A DNA stretch of 50,143 bases from an uncultured Bacteroidota bacterium (GTDB lineage: Bacteria; Bacteroidota; Bacteroidia; Bacteroidales; UBA12481), in NCBI GenBank assembly GCA_903919065.1, contig CAIXHD010000521.1, positions 1-50,143 of the forward strand. Reading direction: 5' to 3'. Both the position numbers and the translations under genes were made by a program. The notes below the pieces were generated by a model. It was not told the origin of the DNA. It ran no database searches and saw only the letters and a program-made list of their open reading frames with translations. Shown here one piece after another: positions 33,364 through 40,747 of the stretch; the stretch's first letter is position 1; every line of letters begins with the position of its first letter.

Positions 33364-33993
33364 TCAAGGGTTCTTTAACGGACGGTTAAAAAGTAGGTTG
33401 GTTTGTTGAATAAACTCCAAAAGCTCCTCTCTTCCCTTTTTGTTTTGTGACGATGTAACGAATTGACGGGGAAGTTGTTCCCATGTTTTTAGCATTTCTT
33501 TCCGATAAGCCGCCATATTCTTGTTCAGAACATTGAGTGTTACTTTATCAGATTTTGTAAATGCGAGCACAAATGGGATTTTCTCTTTTCCGAGGAAATT
33601 TGAAAAGTTCACATCTACGGCCTGGGGTTCTATCCTGCTGTCAATTAACTGAAACAGGCACATCAGGTTTGGGCGATCGATCAGGTATTTACTGGTAAAA
33701 CCCTGCCAGTTTTCCCGCATTGTTTTAGAAACTTTTGCATATCCGTAACCAGGAAGATCAACCAGGTACCAATTTTCATTAACCAGATAGTGGTTGATCG
33801 TCTGCGTTTTTCCCGGTGATACAGATATACGGGCCATGCTTTTCCTGCCTGCGATCATATTCAGCAGGCTTGATTTGCCCACATTGGACCGGCCAATAAA
33901 AGCATATTCAGGCAGATCAGGGCTTGGACATTTATCAGGATTATTGCCTGCACTGATAAAGGTTACCGATTTTATAAAGGTCTCCGGATTCAC
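33364..33993 (-). CDS. engB: EngB/YihA ribosome-biogenesis GTPase
   Basis: Small Era-like GTPase needed for 50S assembly. The 209 residues contain G1 GRSNVGKSS (about 34-42), the T-Q-T-I-N-H switch region, DLPGYGYAK (G3) and TKSD (G4), then the C-terminal SSQNKKGREEL. There is no ATG near the expected N-terminus. The GTG at 33991-33993, one base after the manA stop, gives the usual length; a longer frame to 34065 would overlap manA by about 70 bp. Confidence 0.93.
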   Translation of the reverse strand: MNPETFIKSVTFISAGNNPDKCPSPDLPEYAFIGRSNVGKSSLLNMIAGRKSMARISVSPGKTQTINHYLVNENWYLVDLPGYGYAKVSKTMRENWQGFTSKYLIDRPNLMCLFQLIDSRIEPQAVDVNFSNFLGKEKIPFVLAFTKSDKVTLNVLNKNMAAYRKEMLKTWEQLPRQFVTSSQNKKGREELLEFIQQTNLLFNRPLKNP

Positions 33994-33994
33994 T

Positions 33995-34993
33995 TCAGCT
34001 GGCTGGTGATTTCGCAGGGTTGTTAATATAGACTTCGAGAATCCTGGTTTCCCCTCTGGGTTCAAGAACGACCTCCTTGAAAATTGCAGGCAACAATACT
34101 GTGTGCCCGGTTTTTACAAGCATAGGATTTTCTTCACCGTAATTCAATAGAAAAGATCCCTGTATACATATATATACTACAAACGAATCAATATCCAGGT
34201 AATCACGTTCCACATTACGGCTAAACCAGATGAGATTTGTTGTAAAGTATGGACAGCTTACGATTGGGGCAGGCTTATTGGAGCAGGCAACATAATCATT
34301 CCTGTAGGTAGGAAAATGTTTGAAATCAATTGCATCAATAGCTAAATCGGTATGGAGAGTCCGGGGTCTGCCGTTCTTTTCCAAACGGTTCCAATCGAAA
34401 ATTCTATAAGTTATGTCGCTGGTCTGCTGGATTTCAGCAAAGAGAATTCCGGCTCCAGTGGCATGAACCCGACCGGCAGGGATGAAGAATGCATCTCCAT
34501 CTTTTACGGGTTCGACATTGAGGATTTCCTGTACCTTTTTTTCCTCGACGAATTTGAGGAACTGTTCTCGATTAATTTCCCGGTTAAATCCTGTATAGAT
34601 AACTGATTCCGGATCCGCCTGAATTACGTGCCAAAGTTCGGTTTTTCCATAAGCATGATGCCTGGAGTAAGCTAAAGTGTCGTCAGGATGAACCTGAACA
34701 GACAATACATCATGAGCATCAATAAGTTTAATGAGTAAGGGGAATTCGGTTCCGTGTTTTTCGTAAACTGTATCGCCAACAAGATCTCCCATATAAACTT
34801 CGATCAGCTCCTGAAGGTCATTTCCTTCGAGAAATCCTTCTTTTACAACAGAAAGATTGTCCTCGACACCGGAAATTTCCCAACTTTCACCAGTCATTTC
34901 AGGTGCATCTTTTTTCCCAAGTACATCCCTTAATTTGCTTCCGCCCCACAATCGGTACTGGTAAATTGGTTTAAATCGTAACGGATAAAGCAT
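33995..34993 (-). CDS. manA: Type I mannose-6-phosphate isomerase
   Basis: Interconverts mannose-6-phosphate and fructose-6-phosphate. The 332 residues show the cupin zinc site: VQVHPDD, the Glu in KTELWHV and the His in GRVHATGAG, with YRLWGG near the N-terminus. I chose the ATG at 34993 (LYPLRFKPIYQ start, as in the family), 10 bp after the upstream gene; an ATG at 35020 would overlap it. It supplies sugar nucleotides for surface glycans. Confidence 0.93.
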   Translation of the reverse strand: MLYPLRFKPIYQYRLWGGSKLRDVLGKKDAPEMTGESWEISGVEDNLSVVKEGFLEGNDLQELIEVYMGDLVGDTVYEKHGTEFPLLIKLIDAHDVLSVQVHPDDTLAYSRHHAYGKTELWHVIQADPESVIYTGFNREINREQFLKFVEEKKVQEILNVEPVKDGDAFFIPAGRVHATGAGILFAEIQQTSDITYRIFDWNRLEKNGRPRTLHTDLAIDAIDFKHFPTYRNDYVACSNKPAPIVSCPYFTTNLIWFSRNVERDYLDIDSFVVYICIQGSFLLNYGEENPMLVKTGHTVLLPAIFKEVVLEPRGETRILEVYINNPAKSPAS

Positions 34994-35003
34994 ATTGGTT
35001 GTT

Positions 35004-35318
35004 TTAGGTTTTGTTTTCAAAGAAAAAGTCGCCCAGGACTTTGTATTCCGACCACTGCTTATTCAACTCCACTGCATCCAGATGGGCAGGATGAGCCTGA
35101 TAAGCCTTCAAATCCTCGAGATTATCAAAAACGCTGTCTATAATCACGTCGAGTGACGACAGTCCTTGCACGCAATCCGCTTCTACGCGGTATTGCCTGA
35201 TCTGGGGTATCTGGCCAATAAGAGACCGAAAGGTGACCAGAATATTCTGCCTTGCTTCGTTTCTTTCGGATTCTGAAGAAAAATCCTTTATTTTGAAGAG
35301 AACGATATGTCGGATCAT
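35004..35318 (-). CDS. Dabb-family (stress-responsive A/B barrel) protein
   Basis: A 104-residue ferredoxin-like dimeric barrel protein. The opening MIRHIVLFKIKD, the central D-V-I-I-D-S-V-F strand and YQAHPAHLDAV are typical Dabb features. Molecular function is generally unknown. The ATG at 35318 matches the family; an in-frame ATG at 35351 would add 11 residues. It is the first gene before manA and engB on this strand and divergent from udk. Confidence 0.88.
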   Translation of the reverse strand: MIRHIVLFKIKDFSSESERNEARQNILVTFRSLIGQIPQIRQYRVEADCVQGLSSLDVIIDSVFDNLEDLKAYQAHPAHLDAVELNKQWSEYKVLGDFFFENKT

Positions 35319-35376
35319 TTTTTTGGAAAGACTTAATCGGTAAATATACAATTACCTCCCGAATCTTCATCAAATT

Positions 35377-35988
35377 ATGTTAATCGTAGGTATAGCAGGT
35401 GGAACAGGCAGTGGGAAAACTACTGTTGTCAAGAATGTCATGAACAGTTTCTTAAAGGGAGAAGTAGCACTTCTTCCACAGGATTCATATTACAAGGACA
35501 ATAGTCATCTGCCATTGGAAGAGCGGCAGAAGCTTAATTTTGATCACCCTGATTCGATAGAATGGCCTTTGCTCATGGAACATTTGATCGAGCTCAGGCA
35601 AGGCAGAGTGATTCAGCAACCGGTTTATTCCTATCTGACTTGTACAAGATCCCCTGAAACCATTTGTATACAGCCCCGAAAAGTGGTTATTGTTGAAGGG
35701 ATTCTGCTTCTGACCCAAAAGGAAGTCAGGGATTTACTCGATATAAAAGTCTTTGTTGATACGGATGCTGATGACAGGCTCGCCAGGGTCATCCGTCGCG
35801 ATATCAGGGAGAGGGGGCGGTCGGCAGAGGCTGTTTTGCATCGATATGAAAAGACTGTCAAGCCCATGCACCTGGATTTTATTGAACCATCAAAAAGATA
35901 TGCCGATCTGATTATTCCTCAGGGTGGGGAAAATAAAGTCGGGATCAGAGTGCTTACATCCCTCATCAGGCACCATCTGTCTGAATAA
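35377..35988 (+). CDS. udk: Uridine kinase
   Basis: Phosphorylates uridine and cytidine in pyrimidine salvage. The 203 residues have the P-loop GGTGSGKTTV (about 8-17), LLPQDSYYKDN, NFDHPDSIEW and the lid region RRDIRERGRSAEAVLHRYEKTV. Length and motifs are ordinary for the family. It is a single gene between divergent (Dabb) and convergent (hydrolase) neighbours. Confidence 0.94.
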   Translation: MLIVGIAGGTGSGKTTVVKNVMNSFLKGEVALLPQDSYYKDNSHLPLEERQKLNFDHPDSIEWPLLMEHLIELRQGRVIQQPVYSYLTCTRSPETICIQPRKVVIVEGILLLTQKEVRDLLDIKVFVDTDADDRLARVIRRDIRERGRSAEAVLHRYEKTVKPMHLDFIEPSKRYADLIIPQGGENKVGIRVLTSLIRHHLSE

Positions 35989-35992
35989 TTTA

Positions 35993-36799
35993 TCAGCCGA
36001 TAATAAATCTCTTTACGATATTGATGAACATTTCAGGTTCTTCAGCGTGGAGCCAGTGACCCGTATTTTTAATGGTGATGATTTGGGCAAGTGGAAAAAG
36101 CTGCCTGATCAGTTCGATGTCCGGCTCTAATATATATGGAGACTTTTCCCCCTTAATGAACAGAACAGGAAACTGACGGAAACTCTGTCCGGCAAGTGAT
36201 TTCAGGTCCAATCCGTTGGCCAGGTTTTGGAGATTCCGGCTAATGGAATGGATGTTAATTTTCCAGCTATAGAGTCCCGTTTCGCTTTTTTGCAGATTTT
36301 TCAATAAAAACTGACGAAGGCGCTTTGCCGGGATTCCGCTTTCAAGCTGATGGTCAACCTCGCCGATTGACTTGCAGGAATCAAGATTGACATTTTTCAG
36401 GGCTTCAAGAATTTCATCATGCTGTTCCATATGGTTGGATGGACCATCATCATGGAGATAGGAGCGGGGACTGATATCTGCAATAATCAGGCGGCTAACC
36501 CTTCCCGGATTCTCCGTGGCGAACCACATAGAGGCCTTACCTCCCATCGAATGGCCGAGAATTGCGGCCTGCTTGATTCCGAGCCCGTCCATCAATTCTT
36601 TCAGATCGGATGCGAGGAACTGGTAATTCATGGTATCAGAGCGGGGTGAATTGCCATGATTACGCTGGTCGACAAGGATAATTTCATTTATTCCCGCCAA
36701 GGCTTTTCCGATGGTAAGCCAATTATCCCCGCTGCCATACAAACCATGCAGAATGATCAGGGGATGGCCTGATCCGAATTTTTGGTATGAAAGTTTCAT
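35993..36799 (-). CDS. Alpha/beta hydrolase (YbfF-like esterase)
   Basis: A 268-residue cytoplasmic alpha/beta hydrolase with the oxyanion motif HGLYGSGDNW (about 18-27), nucleophile elbow GHSMGGKASM and catalytic His in GHWLHAEEP near the C-terminus. The layout and DQRNHGNSP resemble the YbfF/ABHD11 esterase group; the substrate is unknown. It starts 5 bp after pdxJ on the same strand. Confidence 0.88.
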   Translation of the reverse strand: MKLSYQKFGSGHPLIILHGLYGSGDNWLTIGKALAGINEIILVDQRNHGNSPRSDTMNYQFLASDLKELMDGLGIKQAAILGHSMGGKASMWFATENPGRVSRLIIADISPRSYLHDDGPSNHMEQHDEILEALKNVNLDSCKSIGEVDHQLESGIPAKRLRQFLLKNLQKSETGLYSWKINIHSISRNLQNLANGLDLKSLAGQSFRQFPVLFIKGEKSPYILEPDIELIRQLFPLAQIITIKNTGHWLHAEEPEMFINIVKRFIIG

Positions 36800-36804
36800 C
36801 AGGG

Positions 36805-37521
36805 TTACACCATCAGTTTGCTGCGATACAATTGAATCGTGTTTTCCAGTCCCAGGTATAGGGCGTCTGAAATTAACGCATGACCGATACTGACTTCATC
36901 CAAATGCGGAACGTTTTTAGCAAAATAGTTCAGGTTTTCCAGATTGAGGTCGTGACCGGCATTTACGCCCATTCCCAGTTCCCATGCTAAAATTGCCGAT
37001 GAAGCAAATGGTTTCACAGCTTCCTCCGGGTTGACCGGAAATTTTAGAGCAAAGGGTTCCGTATATAATTCAATTCGGTTGGTTCCTGTTTTAGCTGCGT
37101 GCTTTATCATCTCTGGATTGGCATCTATAAATATTGAAACCCGGATACCTTTATCCTGAAACCTTTTAACTATTTGCTTCAGAAATATTTCGTTTTTCAC
37201 TGTATTCCATCCTGCATTGGAGGTTACCGCATCTATGGCATCAGGTACAAGCGTTACCTGTTCCGGAATTACTTTGAAAACCAAATCGATGAATGATTCA
37301 GAAGGATAACCTTCAATGTTAAATTCTGTAGTAATCAATGGTTTGAGGTCCAGAACATCCTGATATCGTATATGACGTTCATCCGGGCGGGGGTGTACAG
37401 TTATACCTTGTGCACCATAACTTTCACAATCCCGGGCGGCTTTAAGGACATCCGGTACATTACCACCCCGGGCGTTCCGCAGTGTGGCAATTTTATTTAT
37501 ATTTACGCTTAATCTGGTCAT
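36805..37521 (-). CDS. pdxJ: Pyridoxine 5'-phosphate synthase
   Basis: Condenses 3-amino-2-oxopropyl phosphate with deoxyxylulose-5-phosphate to pyridoxine phosphate in the DXP-dependent vitamin B6 route. The 238 residues show the TIM-barrel features [36 protein letters not shown] and [15 protein letters not shown]. The ATG at 37521 is the family start; the open frame to 37569 overlaps the divergent CBS gene. No pdxA is present here. Confidence 0.95.
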   Translation of the reverse strand: MTRLSVNINKIATLRNARGGNVPDVLKAARDCESYGAQGITVHPRPDERHIRYQDVLDLKPLITTEFNIEGYPSESFIDLVFKVIPEQVTLVPDAIDAVTSNAGWNTVKNEIFLKQIVKRFQDKGIRVSIFIDANPEMIKHAAKTGTNRIELYTEPFALKFPVNPEEAVKPFASSAILAWELGMGVNAGHDLNLENLNYFAKNVPHLDEVSIGHALISDALYLGLENTIQLYRSKLMV

Positions 37522-37568
37522 CAGACTGGAATTATTTAGAACAACGAATTTAAGAATTATCCATCGCA

Positions 37569-38234
37569 ATGCTGGCCAAAGATCTGATAGCTGATATTAT
37601 TCCACCTGTTTCTGAAAAGGAAACAGTACGTCAGATTCTTGAACGAATGGCTGAGTTAAAGATTGCTCATTTGCCGGTGGTTGTGGATTCTGAATACCTG
37701 GGATTAATATCTGATGCCGATTTAGGATTAATATCAGACCCTGATAGTTTTGTTGAAACTAAATCATTTGAATTGGTTAAGGCGTCAGTTTTTGAGGAAC
37801 AGCATATTTATGAGGTTATTAACCAGGTTTCCAGTTTCAGCCTGACGTTGCTTCCGGTGCTTACTGCTACCAGAGTGTATAGCGGCAGCATCACTTTACC
37901 AGTCTTGGTGAAAAACTTCAGCAACCTTACAGCCGCTGCTGAGCCCGGTGCGATCCTGGTACTGAGTCTGGCTCCCAAGGACTATTCCCCAACTATCATA
38001 TCGAGGATTATTGAAGAGAATAATGCAAAAATGATCAGCCTTTATATGGTGCCGGATCCGAAAAACGATGAATTGTCAGTAACCATCAAGATCAATACAC
38101 AGGAAACCAGTTCAATAATGCGTTCGTTTGATAGATATGGTTATTCGGTGAGGTCCTATTTTTTAGCAAACAGTCAGCTTGAGGATTTCTATAGATCAAG
38201 ATATGAGGAGTTTATGAAATATATGAATGTCTGA
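37569..38234 (+). CDS. CBS-pair protein with a C-terminal ACT-like domain
   Basis: A 221-residue soluble protein: a CBS pair (about 1-120) followed by an ACT-like domain (about 125-205, [20 protein letters not shown]). Such combinations usually sense nucleotides and small metabolites. It lies 5 bp upstream of nadK, suggesting a link to NAD(P) or adenylate status, which is inferred. A local tandem duplication repeats GLISD-x-D in CBS1 (37701-37748). It is divergent from pdxJ. Confidence 0.85.
   Translation: MLAKDLIADIIPPVSEKETVRQILERMAELKIAHLPVVVDSEYLGLISDADLGLISDPDSFVETKSFELVKASVFEEQHIYEVINQVSSFSLTLLPVLTATRVYSGSITLPVLVKNFSNLTAAAEPGAILVLSLAPKDYSPTIISRIIEENNAKMISLYMVPDPKNDELSVTIKINTQETSSIMRSFDRYGYSVRSYFLANSQLEDFYRSRYEEFMKYMNV
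37701..37748 (+). repeat. 24-bp tandem duplication inside the CBS gene
   Basis: Two adjacent 24-bp units (37701-37724 and 37725-37748) encode GLISDADL and GLISDPDS. The duplication extends a loop of the first CBS motif without breaking the frame. Confidence 0.6.
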
Positions 38235-38239
38235 TAGGT

Positions 38240-39142
38240 ATGAATATTGAACCGGTTATAAAGCAAATTTTCTTATTTGGCCGTGAGTTTGATGAAGGAT
38301 TCAGAGAGTCATTCGGTTTGTTATTTAATCAGTTACTAGCCTACGGCGTTGAGGTCAGGATTTTTAGCCCGCTCAAGGATTTTATCCTGCCATGGACCGA
38401 TAAAAGATCTGCAAGTTGCAAGGAATTTCAATCTTATGAGGATTTGATCGGACTTGAGGGTGTGATGTTCAGTATCGGGGGCGATGGGACATTTCTGGAG
38501 GCTGTGACACTGGTTAGGGATTTGCCGATTCCGCTGGCGGGTATAAATAGTGGCCGGCTTGGATTTCTTGCAGATATATCTCAGGACGAGATATCTGTAG
38601 CTGTAGATGCTATATTACAGAACCGGACCGGGTTCGATGAGAGAGCACTTCTTCAGGTTGACAGTGAACACCCACTTTTTGGAGGCTTTAATTATGCTTT
38701 AAATGAGATCACAGTTCATAAGCGGGATGATTCCTCCATGATTAAGATAAATGCATTTCTTGATGGACAGTTTCTGAATACTTATTGGGCTGATGGACTG
38801 ATCGTAGCGACCCCGACCGGATCAACTGCCTACTCCTTAAGCGTTGGTGGCCCTTTGGTTTTACCCAATACCAATACTATTATACTCTCTCCGATTGCAC
38901 CGCATAATCTGACGGTAAGGCCGCTGGTTTTTAACGATTCCATGCGACTTTCACTCCAGGTGGAAAGTCGGAATGGAAATATGCTGGTTTCTGCAGACTC
39001 AAGGTCTGTGGTTATGAAAGACCGGCTTGAACTGACTATTAATAAAGCCCCTTTCCACTTAAAAACTATACGGTTGAGAGAACAGAATTTTTATCAAACA
39101 CTGCGATCAAAACTGATGTGGGGAGCAGATAGGAGAAACTAG
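38240..39142 (+). CDS. nadK: NAD kinase
   Basis: Phosphorylates NAD to NADP. The 300 residues carry the catalytic GGDGTFLEA (D82), GINSGRLGFLAD and the NADP-binding TPTGSTAYSLSVGGPL. Length is standard. It follows the CBS-ACT gene by 5 bp. The gap after it holds a palindromic repeat (39145-39172) and the promoter of the envelope cluster. Confidence 0.95.
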   Translation: MNIEPVIKQIFLFGREFDEGFRESFGLLFNQLLAYGVEVRIFSPLKDFILPWTDKRSASCKEFQSYEDLIGLEGVMFSIGGDGTFLEAVTLVRDLPIPLAGINSGRLGFLADISQDEISVAVDAILQNRTGFDERALLQVDSEHPLFGGFNYALNEITVHKRDDSSMIKINAFLDGQFLNTYWADGLIVATPTGSTAYSLSVGGPLVLPNTNTIILSPIAPHNLTVRPLVFNDSMRLSLQVESRNGNMLVSADSRSVVMKDRLELTINKAPFHLKTIRLREQNFYQTLRSKLMWGADRRN

Positions 39143-39144
39143 TT

Positions 39145-39172
39145 GTAGAGACAGATAATTATCTGTCTCTAC
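39145..39172. repeat. 28-bp perfect palindrome, copy 1
   Basis: A perfect inverted repeat with arms of 14 bp (arm GTAGAGACAGATAA, immediately followed by its reverse complement), between nadK and the DUF6089-like gene. A copy differing at two of 28 bases lies at 43256-43283. Short GTAGAGAC-type palindromes are, to my knowledge, dispersed in many Bacteroidota genomes. Confidence 0.85.
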
Positions 39173-39236
39173 CATCTAATATTCAATGGTATCCACTCGT
39201 CCTGATCAGGCTCGAGAAAACCTTTGCAATTTATAC

Positions 39237-39244
39237 TATATTTG
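39237..39244 (+). promoter_or_regulatory. -7 promoter box (TATATTTG) of the uppS-bamA cluster
   Basis: TATATTTG followed by CGC matches TAnnTTTG. It lies 57 bp upstream of the ATG at 39302 and excludes the upstream in-frame ATG at 39224, which precedes the box. Confidence 0.6.
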
Positions 39245-39301
39245 CGCTTTGGCAGTTATTGTAAGGGGATCATAAAATTTGCCCATTGCAATTCACCAGA
39301 A

Positions 39302-39997
39302 ATGAGAAAGATTATTGTACTCACCGGTTTCATTTGTATGGCTTTTGGAGTTATAGGTCAGAAGAGTTATGATTATGGGTTGTTTCTTGGAACAACTCAA
39401 AACCACTCGTCGTCGATTCTGCCGATTCCTGAGGCCGGAACCATGAATTTCGCCGCTGGCGGTTACTATCGATACAGCCTGAATGAACGATATTCTTTGC
39501 GGGGTGGGGTAATTGTTGCGCCAAACATAGTTGATGCAACAGGTGTTGTTAAGCCATATGGAATGGTTGATGCTTTTGCCCTGTTTGAGTTTAATTTTCT
39601 TCCGGTTAATACAAAGCAGCCGAAAAAAGTATTTTCTCCGTATATCGCAACGGGGTTAGCATATGTGGTTGAATTTGAAGATTATGTAATTTTTAAGGCT
39701 AAGTCTGAGTCACTCATTAATCCTGCACTTAGCGAATTAAAGGCCAATTATTGGGTTCGGAATATCAGGATACCCTTTAATGTTGGGGTAAAATATAATA
39801 TCACACCCAAGCTGACAGTAAGTGCAGAATGGGCTTTAAGAAAGGGTTACCAGAAGGATTATACTCTTGCTGAGCCAATATATACCCCTTTGATTCCCAA
39901 CTGGCGATCAAATTTTACTGTTTCAGTTGGCTATCTGGTAAGTAACTTATGCAAAACTTGTCCGTTTTACGAAAACGAACGAAAGAAACTTAAATGA
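39302..39997 (+). CDS. DUF6089-like outer-membrane beta-barrel protein
   Basis: A 231-residue exported protein with a signal peptide (about 1-19, ending VIGQ). The body alternates short strands (AAGGYYRYSLNERYSLRGG, TPKLTVSAEWALRKGY) as in an eight-stranded outer-membrane barrel, then a short Cys-containing tail (NLCKTCPFYENE). Its place just upstream of uppS and bamA is that of the DUF6089 family in Bacteroidota; function unknown. The stop overlaps the uppS start by 4 bp. Confidence 0.8.
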   Translation: MRKIIVLTGFICMAFGVIGQKSYDYGLFLGTTQNHSSSILPIPEAGTMNFAAGGYYRYSLNERYSLRGGVIVAPNIVDATGVVKPYGMVDAFALFEFNFLPVNTKQPKKVFSPYIATGLAYVVEFEDYVIFKAKSESLINPALSELKANYWVRNIRIPFNVGVKYNITPKLTVSAEWALRKGYQKDYTLAEPIYTPLIPNWRSNFTVSVGYLVSNLCKTCPFYENERKKLK

Positions 39998-40731
39998 GTC
40001 TGAAGGAGAAGTTGGTCAGGGATAAATTGCCCGGTCATGTGGCAATTATAATGGATGGCAATGGCAGGTGGGCTGTCAGGAAAGGTGCTGCCCGTATTTT
40101 TGGCCATCAGAATGGAGTTACCCCCGTTGATGAGGTGGTTAAAGCAAGCGCCGAATTAGGGCTAAGGTATCTGACCTTTTATGCCTTTAGTACCGAGAAT
40201 TGGGCCCGGCCGGCAGAGGAGGTTGATGCCTTAATGGGGTTACTCGTATCAACTATCAAGAAAGAAACAAAAAAGCTGCTGGATAATAACATTAAGCTGC
40301 GAACTGTGGGTGACCTGAGTAAACTACCGGGTGCAACACGCAGAGAGCTTCTCCAGCTTGTTGATACAACATCAGCGAATACCGGATTGACAGTTATTCT
40401 GGCGATTTCATATAGTTCAAGGAATGAGATTATTCTTGCAGCGCGACAGATCATTAAAGATGCTGTGGAAGGCAAGATCACGGCTGCTGAAATGAACTTT
40501 GATACTTTTGAAAATTACCTTCAAACATCAGGAATACCTGATCCGGATCTGCTGATCAGAACCAGTGGCGAGTACCGGCTTAGTAATTTCCTGCTTTACC
40601 AATTGGCTTACACAGAATTGTATTTTACCTCAAAGCTTTGGCCTGATTTCAGGGCTGAAGATTTTTATGAGGCCTTATTAGAATACCAGAATCGTGAGAG
40701 GCGATTTGGTAAAACGAGTCAACAATTATAA
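39994..40731 (+). CDS. uppS: Isoprenyl (undecaprenyl) diphosphate synthase
   Basis: cis-Prenyltransferase making the C55 lipid carrier for peptidoglycan and surface glycans. The 245 residues have the catalytic IIMDGNGRWA (D21), FGHQNG, TFYAFSTENWARP and the C-terminal DLLIRTSGEYRLSNFLLYQ. All active-site elements are present. It overlaps the upstream barrel gene by 4 bp and precedes bamA by 16 bp. Confidence 0.95.
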   Translation: MSLKEKLVRDKLPGHVAIIMDGNGRWAVRKGAARIFGHQNGVTPVDEVVKASAELGLRYLTFYAFSTENWARPAEEVDALMGLLVSTIKKETKKLLDNNIKLRTVGDLSKLPGATRRELLQLVDTTSANTGLTVILAISYSSRNEIILAARQIIKDAVEGKITAAEMNFDTFENYLQTSGIPDPDLLIRTSGEYRLSNFLLYQLAYTELYFTSKLWPDFRAEDFYEALLEYQNRERRFGKTSQQL

Positions 40732-40747
40732 CATCTGAATAATCAGC

